This document shows, one piece after another, positions 1-8,050 of a DNA stretch of 64,000 bases. Source of the stretch: Telluria beijingensis (lineage in GTDB: Bacteria; Pseudomonadota; Gammaproteobacteria; Burkholderiales; Burkholderiaceae_D). The notes beneath the pieces were generated by a model. The model had not been told where the DNA came from, did no database searches, and saw only the letters and a list, made by a program, of their open reading frames with translations. Position numbers and translations under genes: made by a program. Position 1 is the first letter of the stretch. Each line of letters opens with the position of its first letter. The stretch spans positions 474,153 through 538,152 of the forward strand of contig NZ_CP132480.1 in NCBI RefSeq assembly GCF_030770395.1, given 5' to 3'.

Positions 1-260
1 ATCAGGTTGCGCGTGGACTGGAAGCCGAGATAGGTCATGGCTTGCTGGATCGTGGTGGCCTTGACCTGCAGCCCGAAGGCCGACGAATTGGCCAAGCGCA
101 GCGTCTTCGCCGTCAGGGCCTGGTCGGTCGACACCTTTTTGGCGAGCACCGTGATGTCGATGTCTTCCTGGTCTATGCTGCTGAGCAATTCCATGACGAC
201 GGCCGGCAGCGAGGGCAGGTCGTCCAGGCCCTGGATCAATTCCTCCGACGTGATCGTCAT
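1..260 (-). CDS. HDOD-domain protein (N-terminal part; 3' end outside window)
   Basis: The first 86 codons are in the window and begin MTITSEELIQGLDDLPSLP. The segment with LPSLPAVVMELL, followed by an ALTAKTLRLANSSAFGL stretch and a QAMTYLGFQ stretch, is the signature start of the HDOD domain. This is a non-catalytic relative of HD phosphohydrolases found in bacterial signalling and motility-associated regulators. The ATG overlaps the stop of the upstream gene in the same direction (ATGA, 4 bp), so the two are probably translationally coupled. The role and any C-terminal output domain cannot be judged because the rest lies outside the window. Confidence 0.8.
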   Translation of the reverse strand, partial: MTITSEELIQGLDDLPSLPAVVMELLSSIDQEDIDITVLAKKVSTDQALTAKTLRLANSSAFGLQVKATTIQQAMTYLGFQSTRNL

Positions 261-586
261 GGCGCCACCTGCCGTTCGAGCCGGTAATCCTCGACATAAC
301 GCCGCAACAGCTTGCCGGCCCAGTCGCCGTCGTCGTCGAGGTCGTGCTTGCGGAACACATGGTCGAGCCGGGCCAGCACCGCCGCTTCGTCCGGCGCGCG
401 ATGCGCCTCGACCCGGGCTACCGGCACTGCCTCGATATGGTGGCGCTGCAGCGAGGCGACGGTCGCCTCGGTGAGGACGGCCCCCTTGGCCAGCAGCACC
501 AGGCCGTTATTGTCCAGCAGCTCGTCCGAGAGCACCATGCCCGGCTGAACCTGGGCTACGGGAACCATCATATGGTCATCGCTCAT
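257..586 (-). CDS. Small protein with a DUF3391-like N-terminal segment, upstream of the HDOD gene
   Basis: This is a 109-aa product starting MSDDHMMVPVAQVQPGMVL. The pattern VAQVQPGMVLSDELLDNNG, followed by LLAKGAVLTE and then a short helix with HHIEAVPV, resembles the small domain that precedes HD-GYP phosphodiesterase domains (DUF3391-like). No HD-GYP motif follows. It overlaps the HDOD gene by 4 bp, so the pair probably works together, perhaps as a split signalling protein. A much longer reading of the same frame exists upstream, but it runs antisense through the GST gene. The ATG at 586 is therefore chosen, with GGAGG-like sequence just before it. Function is inferred from similarity and context only. 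Confidence 0.65.
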   Translation of the reverse strand: MSDDHMMVPVAQVQPGMVLSDELLDNNGLVLLAKGAVLTEATVASLQRHHIEAVPVARVEAHRAPDEAAVLARLDHVFRKHDLDDDGDWAGKLLRRYVEDYRLERQVAP

Positions 587-742
587 TTTGCCTCCATTCA
601 ATCCTGCGCCGATGGTATCACTGGCAAGCGCGAATGCATGCAAGTATCCGCAATCGGTGGTCCGCCCAGTGTTTAACTTGTACGGCGGAAATGTTGTACG
701 CTTTGACACCGGCTGACAAGCCACCAATTTATCAGAGGAAAC

Positions 743-1348
743 ATGAAACTCTATTTCAGCCCAGGCGCCTGTTCGCTCGCGCCCCATATCGCCCTGCTGG
801 CCACCGGCCTGCCTTTCGCGGCCGAGCGTGTCAGCCTGCGCACCAGGCTGACGCAGGGCGGCGCCGACTTTCGCGCGCTCAGTCCCAAGGGCTATGTGCC
901 GGCGCTGGAACTGGAAGACGGCCGCCTGCTGACCGAAAACCAGGTGATCCTGCAATACCTGGCCGACCTGGCGCCCGCCAGCGGCCTGGCGCCGGCCTAT
1001 GGCAGCTTCGAGCGCTACCAGCTGATGGAATGGCTGGCATGGCTGTCGACCGAGCTGCACAAGCGTTTTTCGCCACTGTTCACGCCGGGCACGACCGAGG
1101 AGGGCAAGCAGGCAGCCTGGGCCGCGTTGGCGGCGCCGCTGAACTTCGTGGCCGAACGGATCGATGGCGCCGGCTATCTCACCGGCGCGCAATTCACGGT
1201 GGCCGATGCCTATCTGTTCGCGGTGCTGAACTGGGTCGGCTTTGCCGGGTTCTCGCTCGACCCCTGGCCGGCCCTGCAGGCCTACCAGGCGCGGGTGGCC
1301 GAGCTGCCGGTAGTGCGCGAAGCGCTGCGCCGCGAAGGCCTGCAGTAA
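743..1348 (+). CDS. Glutathione S-transferase, beta-class type
   Basis: This is a 201-aa cytosolic enzyme expected to conjugate glutathione to electrophiles or reduce disulfides. It opens MKLYFSPGACSLAPHI, the beta-class GST hallmark with the cysteine at residue 10 next to Ser-Leu-Ala-Pro. The thioredoxin-fold half continues through the SPKGYVPALELEDG loop with its cis-proline and LTENQVILQYLAD, the glutathione gamma-glutamyl contact. The C-terminal helical half contains FTVADAYLFAVLNW, the conserved N-capping/aspartate motif. Length is normal for the family. A GAGGAAAC ribosome site lies 4-5 bases before the ATG. It is a single gene on its strand, followed after 47 bp by the DUF1697 gene. 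Confidence 0.9.
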   Translation: MKLYFSPGACSLAPHIALLATGLPFAAERVSLRTRLTQGGADFRALSPKGYVPALELEDGRLLTENQVILQYLADLAPASGLAPAYGSFERYQLMEWLAWLSTELHKRFSPLFTPGTTEEGKQAAWAALAAPLNFVAERIDGAGYLTGAQFTVADAYLFAVLNWVGFAGFSLDPWPALQAYQARVAELPVVREALRREGLQ

Positions 1349-1395
1349 ACACAAGGCGCGCGCACCGATTGCGCGGGCCACGTTAACATGGACAC

Positions 1396-1944
1396 ATGAC
1401 CAGCCAACGCTATATTGCTTTGTTGCGCGGCGTAAATGTCGGCCGCGCCAAACGGATCGCCATGGCCGACCTGCGCAAGCTGGTCGAAAGCCTCGGCTAT
1501 ACCGGCGTGCGCAGCCTGCTCAATAGCGGCAACATCATTTTCGATGCCGAGGCGCCGTCGGCCCAGGCGGCGCAGGCGATCGAAGAGGCGATGGTGCTGC
1601 GGCTCGGCGTGGCGGCCCGCGTATTCGTGCTCGAACGCCAGGAATTCGCCGACATCGTCGACGACAACCCTTTATTGGACCTGGCCAGCGACCATGCGCG
1701 CCTGTTCGCCTTTCTATTGGCCGGCGACGCCCAGCGTGAAGTGGCCGCCTGCCTGTGCGGCCAGGACTGGCAACCGGAGGCGCTGGCAATCGGCCGCCGC
1801 GCGGCCTATGTGTGGTGTCCGGAAGGCGTGCTCGACAGCGCTGCCGCGGCAGCGCTCGGCAAGCAGCTGGGTGACGGCACGACGTCGCGCAACTGGCGCA
1901 CGATCACCAAGCTGCACGGCTTGTGCAGCCATCCGGTGTGCTGA
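1396..1944 (+). CDS. DUF1697 family protein
   Basis: This is a 182-aa protein with the DUF1697 opening RYIALLRGVNVGRAKRIAMADL and the next conserved block VRSLLNSGNIIFDA. It also has the C-terminal SRNWRTITKL segment found in this family. The family has a ferredoxin-like fold and no established reaction, so no function is claimed. It is encoded 47 bp after the GST gene on the same strand and may be co-transcribed. Length matches the family. Confidence 0.85.
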   Translation: MTSQRYIALLRGVNVGRAKRIAMADLRKLVESLGYTGVRSLLNSGNIIFDAEAPSAQAAQAIEEAMVLRLGVAARVFVLERQEFADIVDDNPLLDLASDHARLFAFLLAGDAQREVAACLCGQDWQPEALAIGRRAAYVWCPEGVLDSAAAAALGKQLGDGTTSRNWRTITKLHGLCSHPVC

Positions 1945-1962
1945 GCGCCTGCGGCCTGGCAA

Positions 1963-2235
1963 TTACTTGAACTTGTCGCTGCTGTCGCGGCTCGCCCGGT
2001 AGCCGATCAGGACCAGGCCGACCAGCATCATCGCGAATACCTCAGGTTCCGGCAGTTCGGGCAAATGGGACGGCGGCGTGACGATGTGGGTGTGGGGGGC
2101 AACGGCCAGGTCGTGTACCGGCTGTGAGGCCGGTATGGCTGGCGCGCCATGGCCTGGGACGAGATCGATCGCGGCAGCCTGGGCCGTATTGTCGAGAAAG
2201 AGCACGAGCGTTGCCATCAAAGCATATCTTTTCAT
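1963..2235 (-). CDS. Short PEP-CTERM sorting-signal protein
   Basis: The product is about 90 aa. It has an N-terminal signal peptide (KRYALMATLVLFLDNTAQA), a short Pro/His-rich linker, then LPEPEVFAMMLVGLVLIGYRASR. That is the PEP motif, a transmembrane helix and an arginine-rich end, which define PEP-CTERM substrates processed by exosortase. Two ATGs are possible; the second (2235) has AGAGG at a proper distance while the first sits directly on it, so 2235 is chosen. The mature part between signal and anchor is only about 45 residues, unusually small. No exosortase is in this window. Confidence 0.8.
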   Translation of the reverse strand: MKRYALMATLVLFLDNTAQAAAIDLVPGHGAPAIPASQPVHDLAVAPHTHIVTPPSHLPELPEPEVFAMMLVGLVLIGYRASRDSSDKFK

Positions 2236-2241
2236 CGCCAT

Positions 2242-2795
2242 ACCTCTTACGAGCTAAATGCTACCAGGCTTTGGATGGGGTGAAACTTTACTTGCGGTCG
2301 CCATCTCGTCACATCAGGATAGCAAAACTGACGCTGTTGCCGCGCGCGGTTGACCCGATGAGTTGTGGAAAGATGTCATGTTTTTGCTGAAAGATGGACG
2401 CATCTTGCGTTCAATCAAAGCAAAAATTGACTGTGGTAAATAAACCGCGCTCAGCAGTAAATATAATGCTCGGAATATACAGCTTGATAATGCGAATTTC
2501 GCAATGAATTGCGATTTGATTGGCACATTCATCATGATTGCTGTCACTCGAATAATCAAAACCGTTATCAGCTTTTTCATCATCGTCAAATTCCGCATTT
2601 TTTTTATCCGCAGGTATTCACCGCGGTTTTTTTTGAAGGTATAGTCTCCTTATCCCCTTGCCTTCGGGCATCACACCAACCTCCTCACCAACACGTCTGA
2701 AACCTCGGCCCTGGCCGACGCCGCGTTCGCCGCCTCTGCGATACGGCACTAGCAGTCTTACTTTTTGCACGACGCACCTTTCGACGAGTAACTAG
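2242..2795. other. AT-rich intergenic region without a convincing gene
   Basis: These 554 bases between the PEP-CTERM gene and the FtsH-like gene are visibly more AT-rich than the surroundings. Short open frames are present on both strands, but none has both a ribosome site and protein-like composition. The region probably carries the promoters of the two divergent neighbours. No specific site could be assigned with confidence. Confidence 0.5.
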
Positions 2796-4754
2796 ATGCC
2801 CAATTTCGCCCGACTTCAGATTGCCTTCAAGAACGTTTACGTCCGCATCCTGTCCGCTATCCTGCTGGGCTTGCTGGTAGCGCTGGCGATCTTCAAGTCC
2901 GATGTGCCGCAAGACCCGAGCCCGGTGGTCCACTCGCAGAACATCGCCGAGATCACCTCGCTGGCCAGCCAGAAGGCGCGCCTGGATTACCTGCTGATCG
3001 CGCATCCGCTGTCCGAAGCGCCGCGGTATATCTACAAGTTCAAGGATGCGGCAAACCTGCACGTGGTGAAGGTGCCGAGCACCTCGCACCTGTCGCTCGA
3101 GCGCGAAGTGCTGCTCAAGAATGCGATTCCGTATTCGATCGCCAGGGACGACTACCTGGCCAGCCACAAGGCGGTGATGGATGAGGGCGCGAGCGTGCTC
3201 GCGCAAACTGGCGATTTCCTCAAGCGCAATGCCTTCCCGATCATCCTGGTGCTGATGATCCTGTACGTGATCAAGTTCGGTATCCCGGGCATGGGCACCA
3301 GCGCGGCAATGATCACGCCTGACAAGCTGAAAGGCAGCCTGGACGACCTGATCGGCATGGACGACATCAAGCAGGAAGTGCTGCACCTGGAAGACATGAT
3401 CCGCAACCGCGATCTCTACCAGTCGCACAATATCGACAAGCCATTCAATGTGATGCTGACCGGCCCTGCCGGCACCGGCAAGACCAAGCTGGTCGGCTAC
3501 CTGGCCAAGCGCCTCGACCTGCCGATGATCTCGGCATCGGGTTCGGCGCTGGAGTCGGGCTATGTCGGCGGCGGTTCGAAGGCGCTGAACGCCCTGTACC
3601 GCAAGGCTTGCGCCAAGGGCAAGTGCATCATCTTCCTGGACGAAGCGCAAAGCCTGTTCATGCCGCGCGGCCGCAGCGAAAAGAAATGGGAAGACGATAC
3701 CGCCAACACCATGCTGGGCCTGCTGGACGGCGTGAAGAGCGACAAGGGGCAGGGCGTGATCTGGATCGTCGCCTCGAACTTCGACGACAACACGACCGAG
3801 ATGGACGAAGCGATGCTGCGCCGCTTCTCGGTCAAGATCAACTTCCGCCTGCCGAACAAGGCCGAGCGCCGCGAGCTGCTGCGCAGCTTCCTGGCGCGCA
3901 AGAAGGATGGCCTGGTCGATTGGGAAGACCTGAACCTGGACCAGGTGGCCGAGATCACCCAGAACCTGAGCCCGGCACTGCTGGAAACCGTGGTCGAGCG
4001 TGCGAGCATGCTGTCGATCCAGGAAAAGACGATCATCAACACCAACCTGATGTTCCGGGCCTACGAGCGCGCCACGATCGGCCTGACCGACCGCGCCACC
4101 ACCGCCGAAAAACACAAGCAGCGCGAGCGTATCGCCCTGCACGAGCTGGGACACTTCTTCATGCAGATCGATCCGTATCTGCGTGCCGGCCTCAGCCTGG
4201 CCGAAGTGAAGGAGAAGTCGCACCTGCTCAAGATCAGTACCGAGGCCGTGTCGAAGATCGGCGCGCTGGGCTATGTGCTGCAGTCGGGCGAAGACATGTC
4301 GCTGCGCACGCTGGAAGAACTGGAGCGCGACGTCGTCGGCCTGTATGGCGGCGTGGCGGCGGAAGAGATGTTCTATGGCGCGCGCGGTATTTCGGTCGGC
4401 AGCCAGAACGATATCGAGAAGATCACCAAGATGCTGAACCTGATGGTCAGCCGCCTGTCGATGTATTCGCGCTCGAAGATCGATTACAGCCAGTTGCAGC
4501 GGGAAGCCAGCGGCGAGCATACCGTGCGCCTGGTGGAAGAGAAGGCGGATGCGCTGTATAGCTACACGCTGGATTCGATCCGCGACTACAAGCTGGTGAT
4601 GGAATCGATCAAGGACACGCTGCTGGAGCAGTATGTGCTGTCGAAGGATGAGGTGTTTGCCTTGCTGGAAGAGCGCAGCGAGTTGTTGATGCCGCAGTTG
4701 CATGGGCATCGGACGGCCAAGCTGACCTTGTGCGAGGAAGAAGTCGCGGCCTGA
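2796..4754 (+). CDS. FtsH-like membrane AAA+ zinc metalloprotease
   Basis: This 652-aa protein follows the FtsH plan. A transmembrane helix lies near residues 18-37 and an extracytoplasmic domain runs to about 145. A second helix (FPIILVLMILYVIKFGIPG) follows, then an AAA+ module and an M41 peptidase domain. Walker A is GPAGTGKT near residues 223-230, Walker B is IIFLDEAQ near 278-285, and the arginine finger region is MLRRF. The peptidase zinc motif is HELGH near 447-451, with the third ligand in SQNDIEKIT near 537. The family extracts and degrades membrane and unstable cytosolic proteins using ATP. It differs clearly from canonical FtsH (HELGHF for HEAGHA, shortened C-terminus), so it is more likely a paralogue than the housekeeping FtsH. 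A strong terminator follows. Confidence 0.85.
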   Translation: MPNFARLQIAFKNVYVRILSAILLGLLVALAIFKSDVPQDPSPVVHSQNIAEITSLASQKARLDYLLIAHPLSEAPRYIYKFKDAANLHVVKVPSTSHLSLEREVLLKNAIPYSIARDDYLASHKAVMDEGASVLAQTGDFLKRNAFPIILVLMILYVIKFGIPGMGTSAAMITPDKLKGSLDDLIGMDDIKQEVLHLEDMIRNRDLYQSHNIDKPFNVMLTGPAGTGKTKLVGYLAKRLDLPMISASGSALESGYVGGGSKALNALYRKACAKGKCIIFLDEAQSLFMPRGRSEKKWEDDTANTMLGLLDGVKSDKGQGVIWIVASNFDDNTTEMDEAMLRRFSVKINFRLPNKAERRELLRSFLARKKDGLVDWEDLNLDQVAEITQNLSPALLETVVERASMLSIQEKTIINTNLMFRAYERATIGLTDRATTAEKHKQRERIALHELGHFFMQIDPYLRAGLSLAEVKEKSHLLKISTEAVSKIGALGYVLQSGEDMSLRTLEELERDVVGLYGGVAAEEMFYGARGISVGSQNDIEKITKMLNLMVSRLSMYSRSKIDYSQLQREASGEHTVRLVEEKADALYSYTLDSIRDYKLVMESIKDTLLEQYVLSKDEVFALLEERSELLMPQLHGHRTAKLTLCEEEVAA

Positions 4755-4780
4755 TTGTCGATTGGCGCTTTTATTGAAAC

Positions 4781-4810
4781 CCGTCCGGTGAAAGCCGGAC
4801 GGTTTTTTTT
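4781..4810 (+). terminator. Rho-independent terminator of the FtsH-like gene
   Basis: A perfect 8-bp GC-rich stem, CCGTCCGG with CCGGACGG around a 6-base loop, is followed by eight T residues. It sits between convergent genes, and the T-run overlaps the stop codon of the PhzF-like gene on the other strand. Confidence 0.92.
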
Positions 4811-5702
4811 ACCGCAGCAGCGATGACAGATGAAGACTGCCGTCGACGCAGGTGACTGCATTGCCACCGACCTGGATCGCATTCTCGGAAATGACGAGCC
4901 GTAGTTGCCCCGCACGGCCAACGGCTGCGCCCTGGGTCGCCAGCAAGGTATTGCCGAACTCTGCAGTCTGGCCGGTATGGCGGATATAGGCAGCGACGCT
5001 ACCGTTTCCGCTACCGCATACCGGGTCCTCGTTCACGCCGTGGGCCGGCGCGAAGGCACGTACCTCGATCCCCGCCTGTGCTGGCTGTTCGTGCTTGCCG
5101 AAGACGACGACGCCGGTATGCCGGCCCTTGCCATCCTGGACTTTCATCCGTTGCAAATCCGGCTGGCTGGCCAGCACAGCTTGTGCGGAGGGGAGCTGGG
5201 CGACGACCCAGCGTGCGCCGACATCGACCAGGCAAGGCGCCCGTTCGGCTTCGAGGGACGTGCCAAGAATGGTTTCCAGTTCCCTGGCCTGATCGGCATC
5301 CAGTGCGGTGAACGTGGCTTCCGGTAGATCGAACGAAATCCAGCGCCGACCGTCGCTCGCATGACTCACCTGCAGCTTGATGAGTCCAGCCGCGCATTGC
5401 TGGACCAGACCGCCAGCCCTTGCTTCGATCATGCCCGCTTCCAGCAGCGCATGGGCCGTCCCGATCGTGGGATGGCCGGCAAATGGCAACTCAGCGCCAG
5501 GCGTGAAAATGCGCACGTGATAGTCGGCGCCTGCCGCCGTGGTCGGTACGATGAAGGTGGTCTCGGACAGGTTCGTCCAGCTTGCGATCTGCTGCATCTG
5601 GTCGGTAGATAGCTCGCTTGCATCCAGCACGACCGCGACCGGGTTGCCCTTGAATGGGATGCTGGTAAAAACGTCGACGGTCTTGATCGGTATGCTCGCC
5701 AT
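4809..5702 (-). CDS. PhzF family isomerase-like protein
   Basis: This 297-aa protein has the diaminopimelate-epimerase-like PhzF fold. The N-terminal half has VDVFTSIPFKGNPVAVVLDA and NLSETTFIVP, with the glutamate that acts as the PhzF catalytic residue, then FTPGAELPFAGHPTIGTAHAL. The C-terminal half has NEDPVCGSGNGSVAAY. These are the conserved blocks of the family. The one well-studied member isomerises a phenazine precursor; most relatives have unknown substrates, and no phenazine genes lie nearby. Upstream in-frame starts exist, but the ATG at 5702 has GGAGG five bases before it and gives the usual family length. Confidence 0.88.
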   Translation of the reverse strand: MASIPIKTVDVFTSIPFKGNPVAVVLDASELSTDQMQQIASWTNLSETTFIVPTTAAGADYHVRIFTPGAELPFAGHPTIGTAHALLEAGMIEARAGGLVQQCAAGLIKLQVSHASDGRRWISFDLPEATFTALDADQARELETILGTSLEAERAPCLVDVGARWVVAQLPSAQAVLASQPDLQRMKVQDGKGRHTGVVVFGKHEQPAQAGIEVRAFAPAHGVNEDPVCGSGNGSVAAYIRHTGQTAEFGNTLLATQGAAVGRAGQLRLVISENAIQVGGNAVTCVDGSLHLSSLLR

Positions 5703-5914
5703 GCTGGCCTCCATGCGCAGGTATCCATGTCCCATCATTGTCGGGCAGTCGGCAGCGCTGGGTTCAGTGGAACCAGTGTAGGCGCCATGGCGGTCGCATG
5801 ACAGCGACAATCCTTTATTTCTTGCCTATACAGTATGGCCACGATAAGGCTGGACTGTACTGGTCCCGGACCGATCGCCGGGGTGGAGAGAATCCCATCC
5901 ACCCAAAGCCGGAT

Positions 5915-6169
5915 TCAAAAGTCGCTCAGCTTCGTGCCGTCGATTTCTTCGATCTGGTCCAGTCGCACGGTGTCGCCCGTACTCATTGACATGTACTCGG
6001 CGCCATTCTGCGCGTACAGGTCGGTAATGGTGGCCGTGCAATACTGTACGGCGCCTGTCGCATCGCGAATGCCGATCCGCACTGGCTTGCGCAACGTCGC
6101 GTGGGCCTCGAGCAGATCGTGGAATTCGCAATTGATCGGCTGGTAAGGGGATGGAAAACCTGTCGTCAT
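5915..6169 (-). CDS. rof: Rof-like Rho-binding antiterminator
   Basis: This 84-aa protein carries YQPINCEFHDLLEAHATLRK near its start, which matches the characteristic YQPINC opening of Rof/YaeO. It continues with a small beta-barrel-like pattern ending RLDQIEEIDGTKL. Rof binds the Rho primary RNA-binding site and dampens Rho-dependent termination. Length matches the family (about 80-90 aa). GAGG lies six bases before the ATG. It lies 24 bp from the end of the upstream antiporter gene and may share its transcript. The assignment rests on motif memory and length. Confidence 0.7.
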   Translation of the reverse strand: MTTGFPSPYQPINCEFHDLLEAHATLRKPVRIGIRDATGAVQYCTATITDLYAQNGAEYMSMSTGDTVRLDQIEEIDGTKLSDF

Positions 6170-6193
6170 GGTCGCCTCACTTGTCTTGTTGCG

Positions 6194-7897
6194 CTAGGCA
6201 CGCTTCTGTTCCTGTAATGTATCCAGCACATGCCGCGTCATGCTGCTGGCCAGCTCTTCCTCGCCCACGAACACCCGCCCGCCCGTTTCGGCCCGCAGTA
6301 ACTCCGCTTCCTGGTCATTATGCGTGCGCACGACGCAGCGCACGGTCGGATTGAGCGCCTTCGCGATCTCGACCATCTTGCGCACGTCGAAGGTATCCGG
6401 CGTGGCGATCACCAGCATCGCCGCCTTGTGGATGTGGGCCTGGATCAGCACCGCCGGCTCCGCCGCATTGCCCACCACCGCGGGGATGCCGCGCTGGCGC
6501 GCCTGCTCGACCAGTTCGCGATGCTGCTCGGCGAGCACGAAGTGGATGCCGCGCGCCGTCAGGTCGTCGGCGATGCGCCGACCGACCCGGCCGAAGCCCA
6601 CCAGCACCACCTGGTTGCTGAGCTTTTCGCGCGACGTCGTCATCGGCAGCTCGGCCAGTGGGTCGGCCGGGCGTTCGAGCTTGCGCGCCAGGTGCATCAG
6701 GTGGTTCTGCTTGCCCAGCCAGCGCTGGGCCGGCTCGATCGACGAGAACACCAGCGGATTGAAGGCGATCGAGATAATGGCTCCGGCCAGGATCAGGTTC
6801 TGGCCCAGCTCCGGCAACAGCCCCAGCTGCATGCCCAGCGCCGCCAGGATGAACGAGAACTCGCCGATCTGCGCCAGGCTGGCCGACACCGTCAGCGCGG
6901 TATTGAGCGGATAGCGCAGCGCCAGCACCAGGACGAACGCCGCGAGAGACTTGCCGACCACGATCACCAGCACCACGCCCAGCACGTGCAGCGGGTTATC
7001 CACCAGGACCATCGGATCGAACAGCATGCCGACCGAGACGAAGAACAGCACCGAGAACGCGTCGCGCAGCGGCAGCGATTCCTCGGCCGCGCGGTGGCTC
7101 AGCTCCGACTCGCGCAGCACCATGCCGGCGAAGAAGGCGCCCAGCGCGAACGACACGCCGAACAGGTTCGAAGAGGCATAGGCGATGCCGACCGCCGCCG
7201 CGATCACCGACAGGGTGAATAGCTCGCGCGAGGCGGTCCGGGCCACGCGCCACAGGAACCACGGAAAGACCTTGCGCCCGACGATCAGCATGAAGGCGAT
7301 GAAGCCGCCCACCTGCAGCAGGGTCATGCCCAGCGCCGGCCACAGGTCCATGCCGGCGTCGCCCTTGCCGCCCAGCGGGCCGGCGATGGCCGGCAGCATC
7401 ACCAGCACCAGCACCATGACCAGGTCCTCGACCACCAGCCAGCCCACCGCAATGCGGCCGTTCATCGAATCGAGCACGCCGCGCGCCTCCAGCGCGCGCA
7501 GCAGCACCACGGTGCTGGCCACCGACAGCGCCAGGCCGAACACGAGGCCGGCGCCCAGGCTCCAGCCCCACCACCAGGACAAGGCCATGCCCATCGCGGT
7601 GGCCACGCCGATCTGCAGCAGCGCGCCGGGCAGGGCGATGCGGCGCACGTCGAGCAGGTCCTTGAGCGAGAAGTGCAGCCCGACCCCGAACATCAGCAGC
7701 ATGACCCCGATCTCGGCCAGCTGCGAAGCCAGCCCGATATCCGCCACGAAGCCCGGCGTGGCGGGCCCGATGAAGACGCCGGCGGCCAGGTAGCCGACCA
7801 GCGCCGGCAGCTTGAGGCGCACGGCCAGCATGCCGAATATCAGGCCGAAGCCCAGTGCGGCGGCGATGGTGGTGATCAGGCTTAATTCATGGTGCAT
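6194..7897 (-). CDS. ybaL: YbaL/Kef-type monovalent cation:proton antiporter
   Basis: This is a 567-aa inner-membrane protein. The first ~380 residues form a 12-13 helix CPA2 antiporter domain, with LVGYLAAGVFIGPATPGF, LLMFGVGLHFSLKDLL and SFALGAFFAGMVLRESELS. After a cytosolic linker, a TrkA-N Rossmann domain begins at NQVVLVGFGRVGRRIADDL (GxGxxG) near residue 415. It continues through VVGNAAEPAVLIQAHI and LVIATPD. Members exchange K+ or Na+ for H+ and are gated by nucleotides bound to the TrkA-N domain. Length and domain order match E. coli YbaL. The rof-like gene follows by 24 bp on the same strand. Confidence 0.9.
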   Translation of the reverse strand: MHHELSLITTIAAALGFGLIFGMLAVRLKLPALVGYLAAGVFIGPATPGFVADIGLASQLAEIGVMLLMFGVGLHFSLKDLLDVRRIALPGALLQIGVATAMGMALSWWWGWSLGAGLVFGLALSVASTVVLLRALEARGVLDSMNGRIAVGWLVVEDLVMVLVLVMLPAIAGPLGGKGDAGMDLWPALGMTLLQVGGFIAFMLIVGRKVFPWFLWRVARTASRELFTLSVIAAAVGIAYASSNLFGVSFALGAFFAGMVLRESELSHRAAEESLPLRDAFSVLFFVSVGMLFDPMVLVDNPLHVLGVVLVIVVGKSLAAFVLVLALRYPLNTALTVSASLAQIGEFSFILAALGMQLGLLPELGQNLILAGAIISIAFNPLVFSSIEPAQRWLGKQNHLMHLARKLERPADPLAELPMTTSREKLSNQVVLVGFGRVGRRIADDLTARGIHFVLAEQHRELVEQARQRGIPAVVGNAAEPAVLIQAHIHKAAMLVIATPDTFDVRKMVEIAKALNPTVRCVVRTHNDQEAELLRAETGGRVFVGEEELASSMTRHVLDTLQEQKRA

Positions 7898-8050
7898 GCG
7901 GGGACGGTGCTTTATCTGGTTGGCGTGTCTTTAGTATAAGTGAGCAGTATGTACAGGCCGTGAAAAACCTGGGCGGTATGACCGGCGGCGCGTCGTCCGC
8001 GCGGGAAGTGCGATAGCATGGACATATCGTTACTGCCGAGTTGCCGCCGC

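Noticed and set aside
257..1381. 374-aa reading of the gene at 257-586
   Set aside because: The extra N-terminal part runs antisense through the GST gene; the ATG at 586 gives a sensible domain start.
2314..2598. Possible 94-aa protein in the AT-rich gap
   Set aside because: Hydrophobic and protein-like in part, but no ribosome site and no recognisable family; it is probably chance in AT-rich DNA.
2685..4709. Long open frame antisense to the FtsH-like gene
   Set aside because: It mirrors the real gene, is rich in His/Gln/Leu/Arg as typical for antisense reading of high-GC DNA, and has no recognisable domain or ribosome site.
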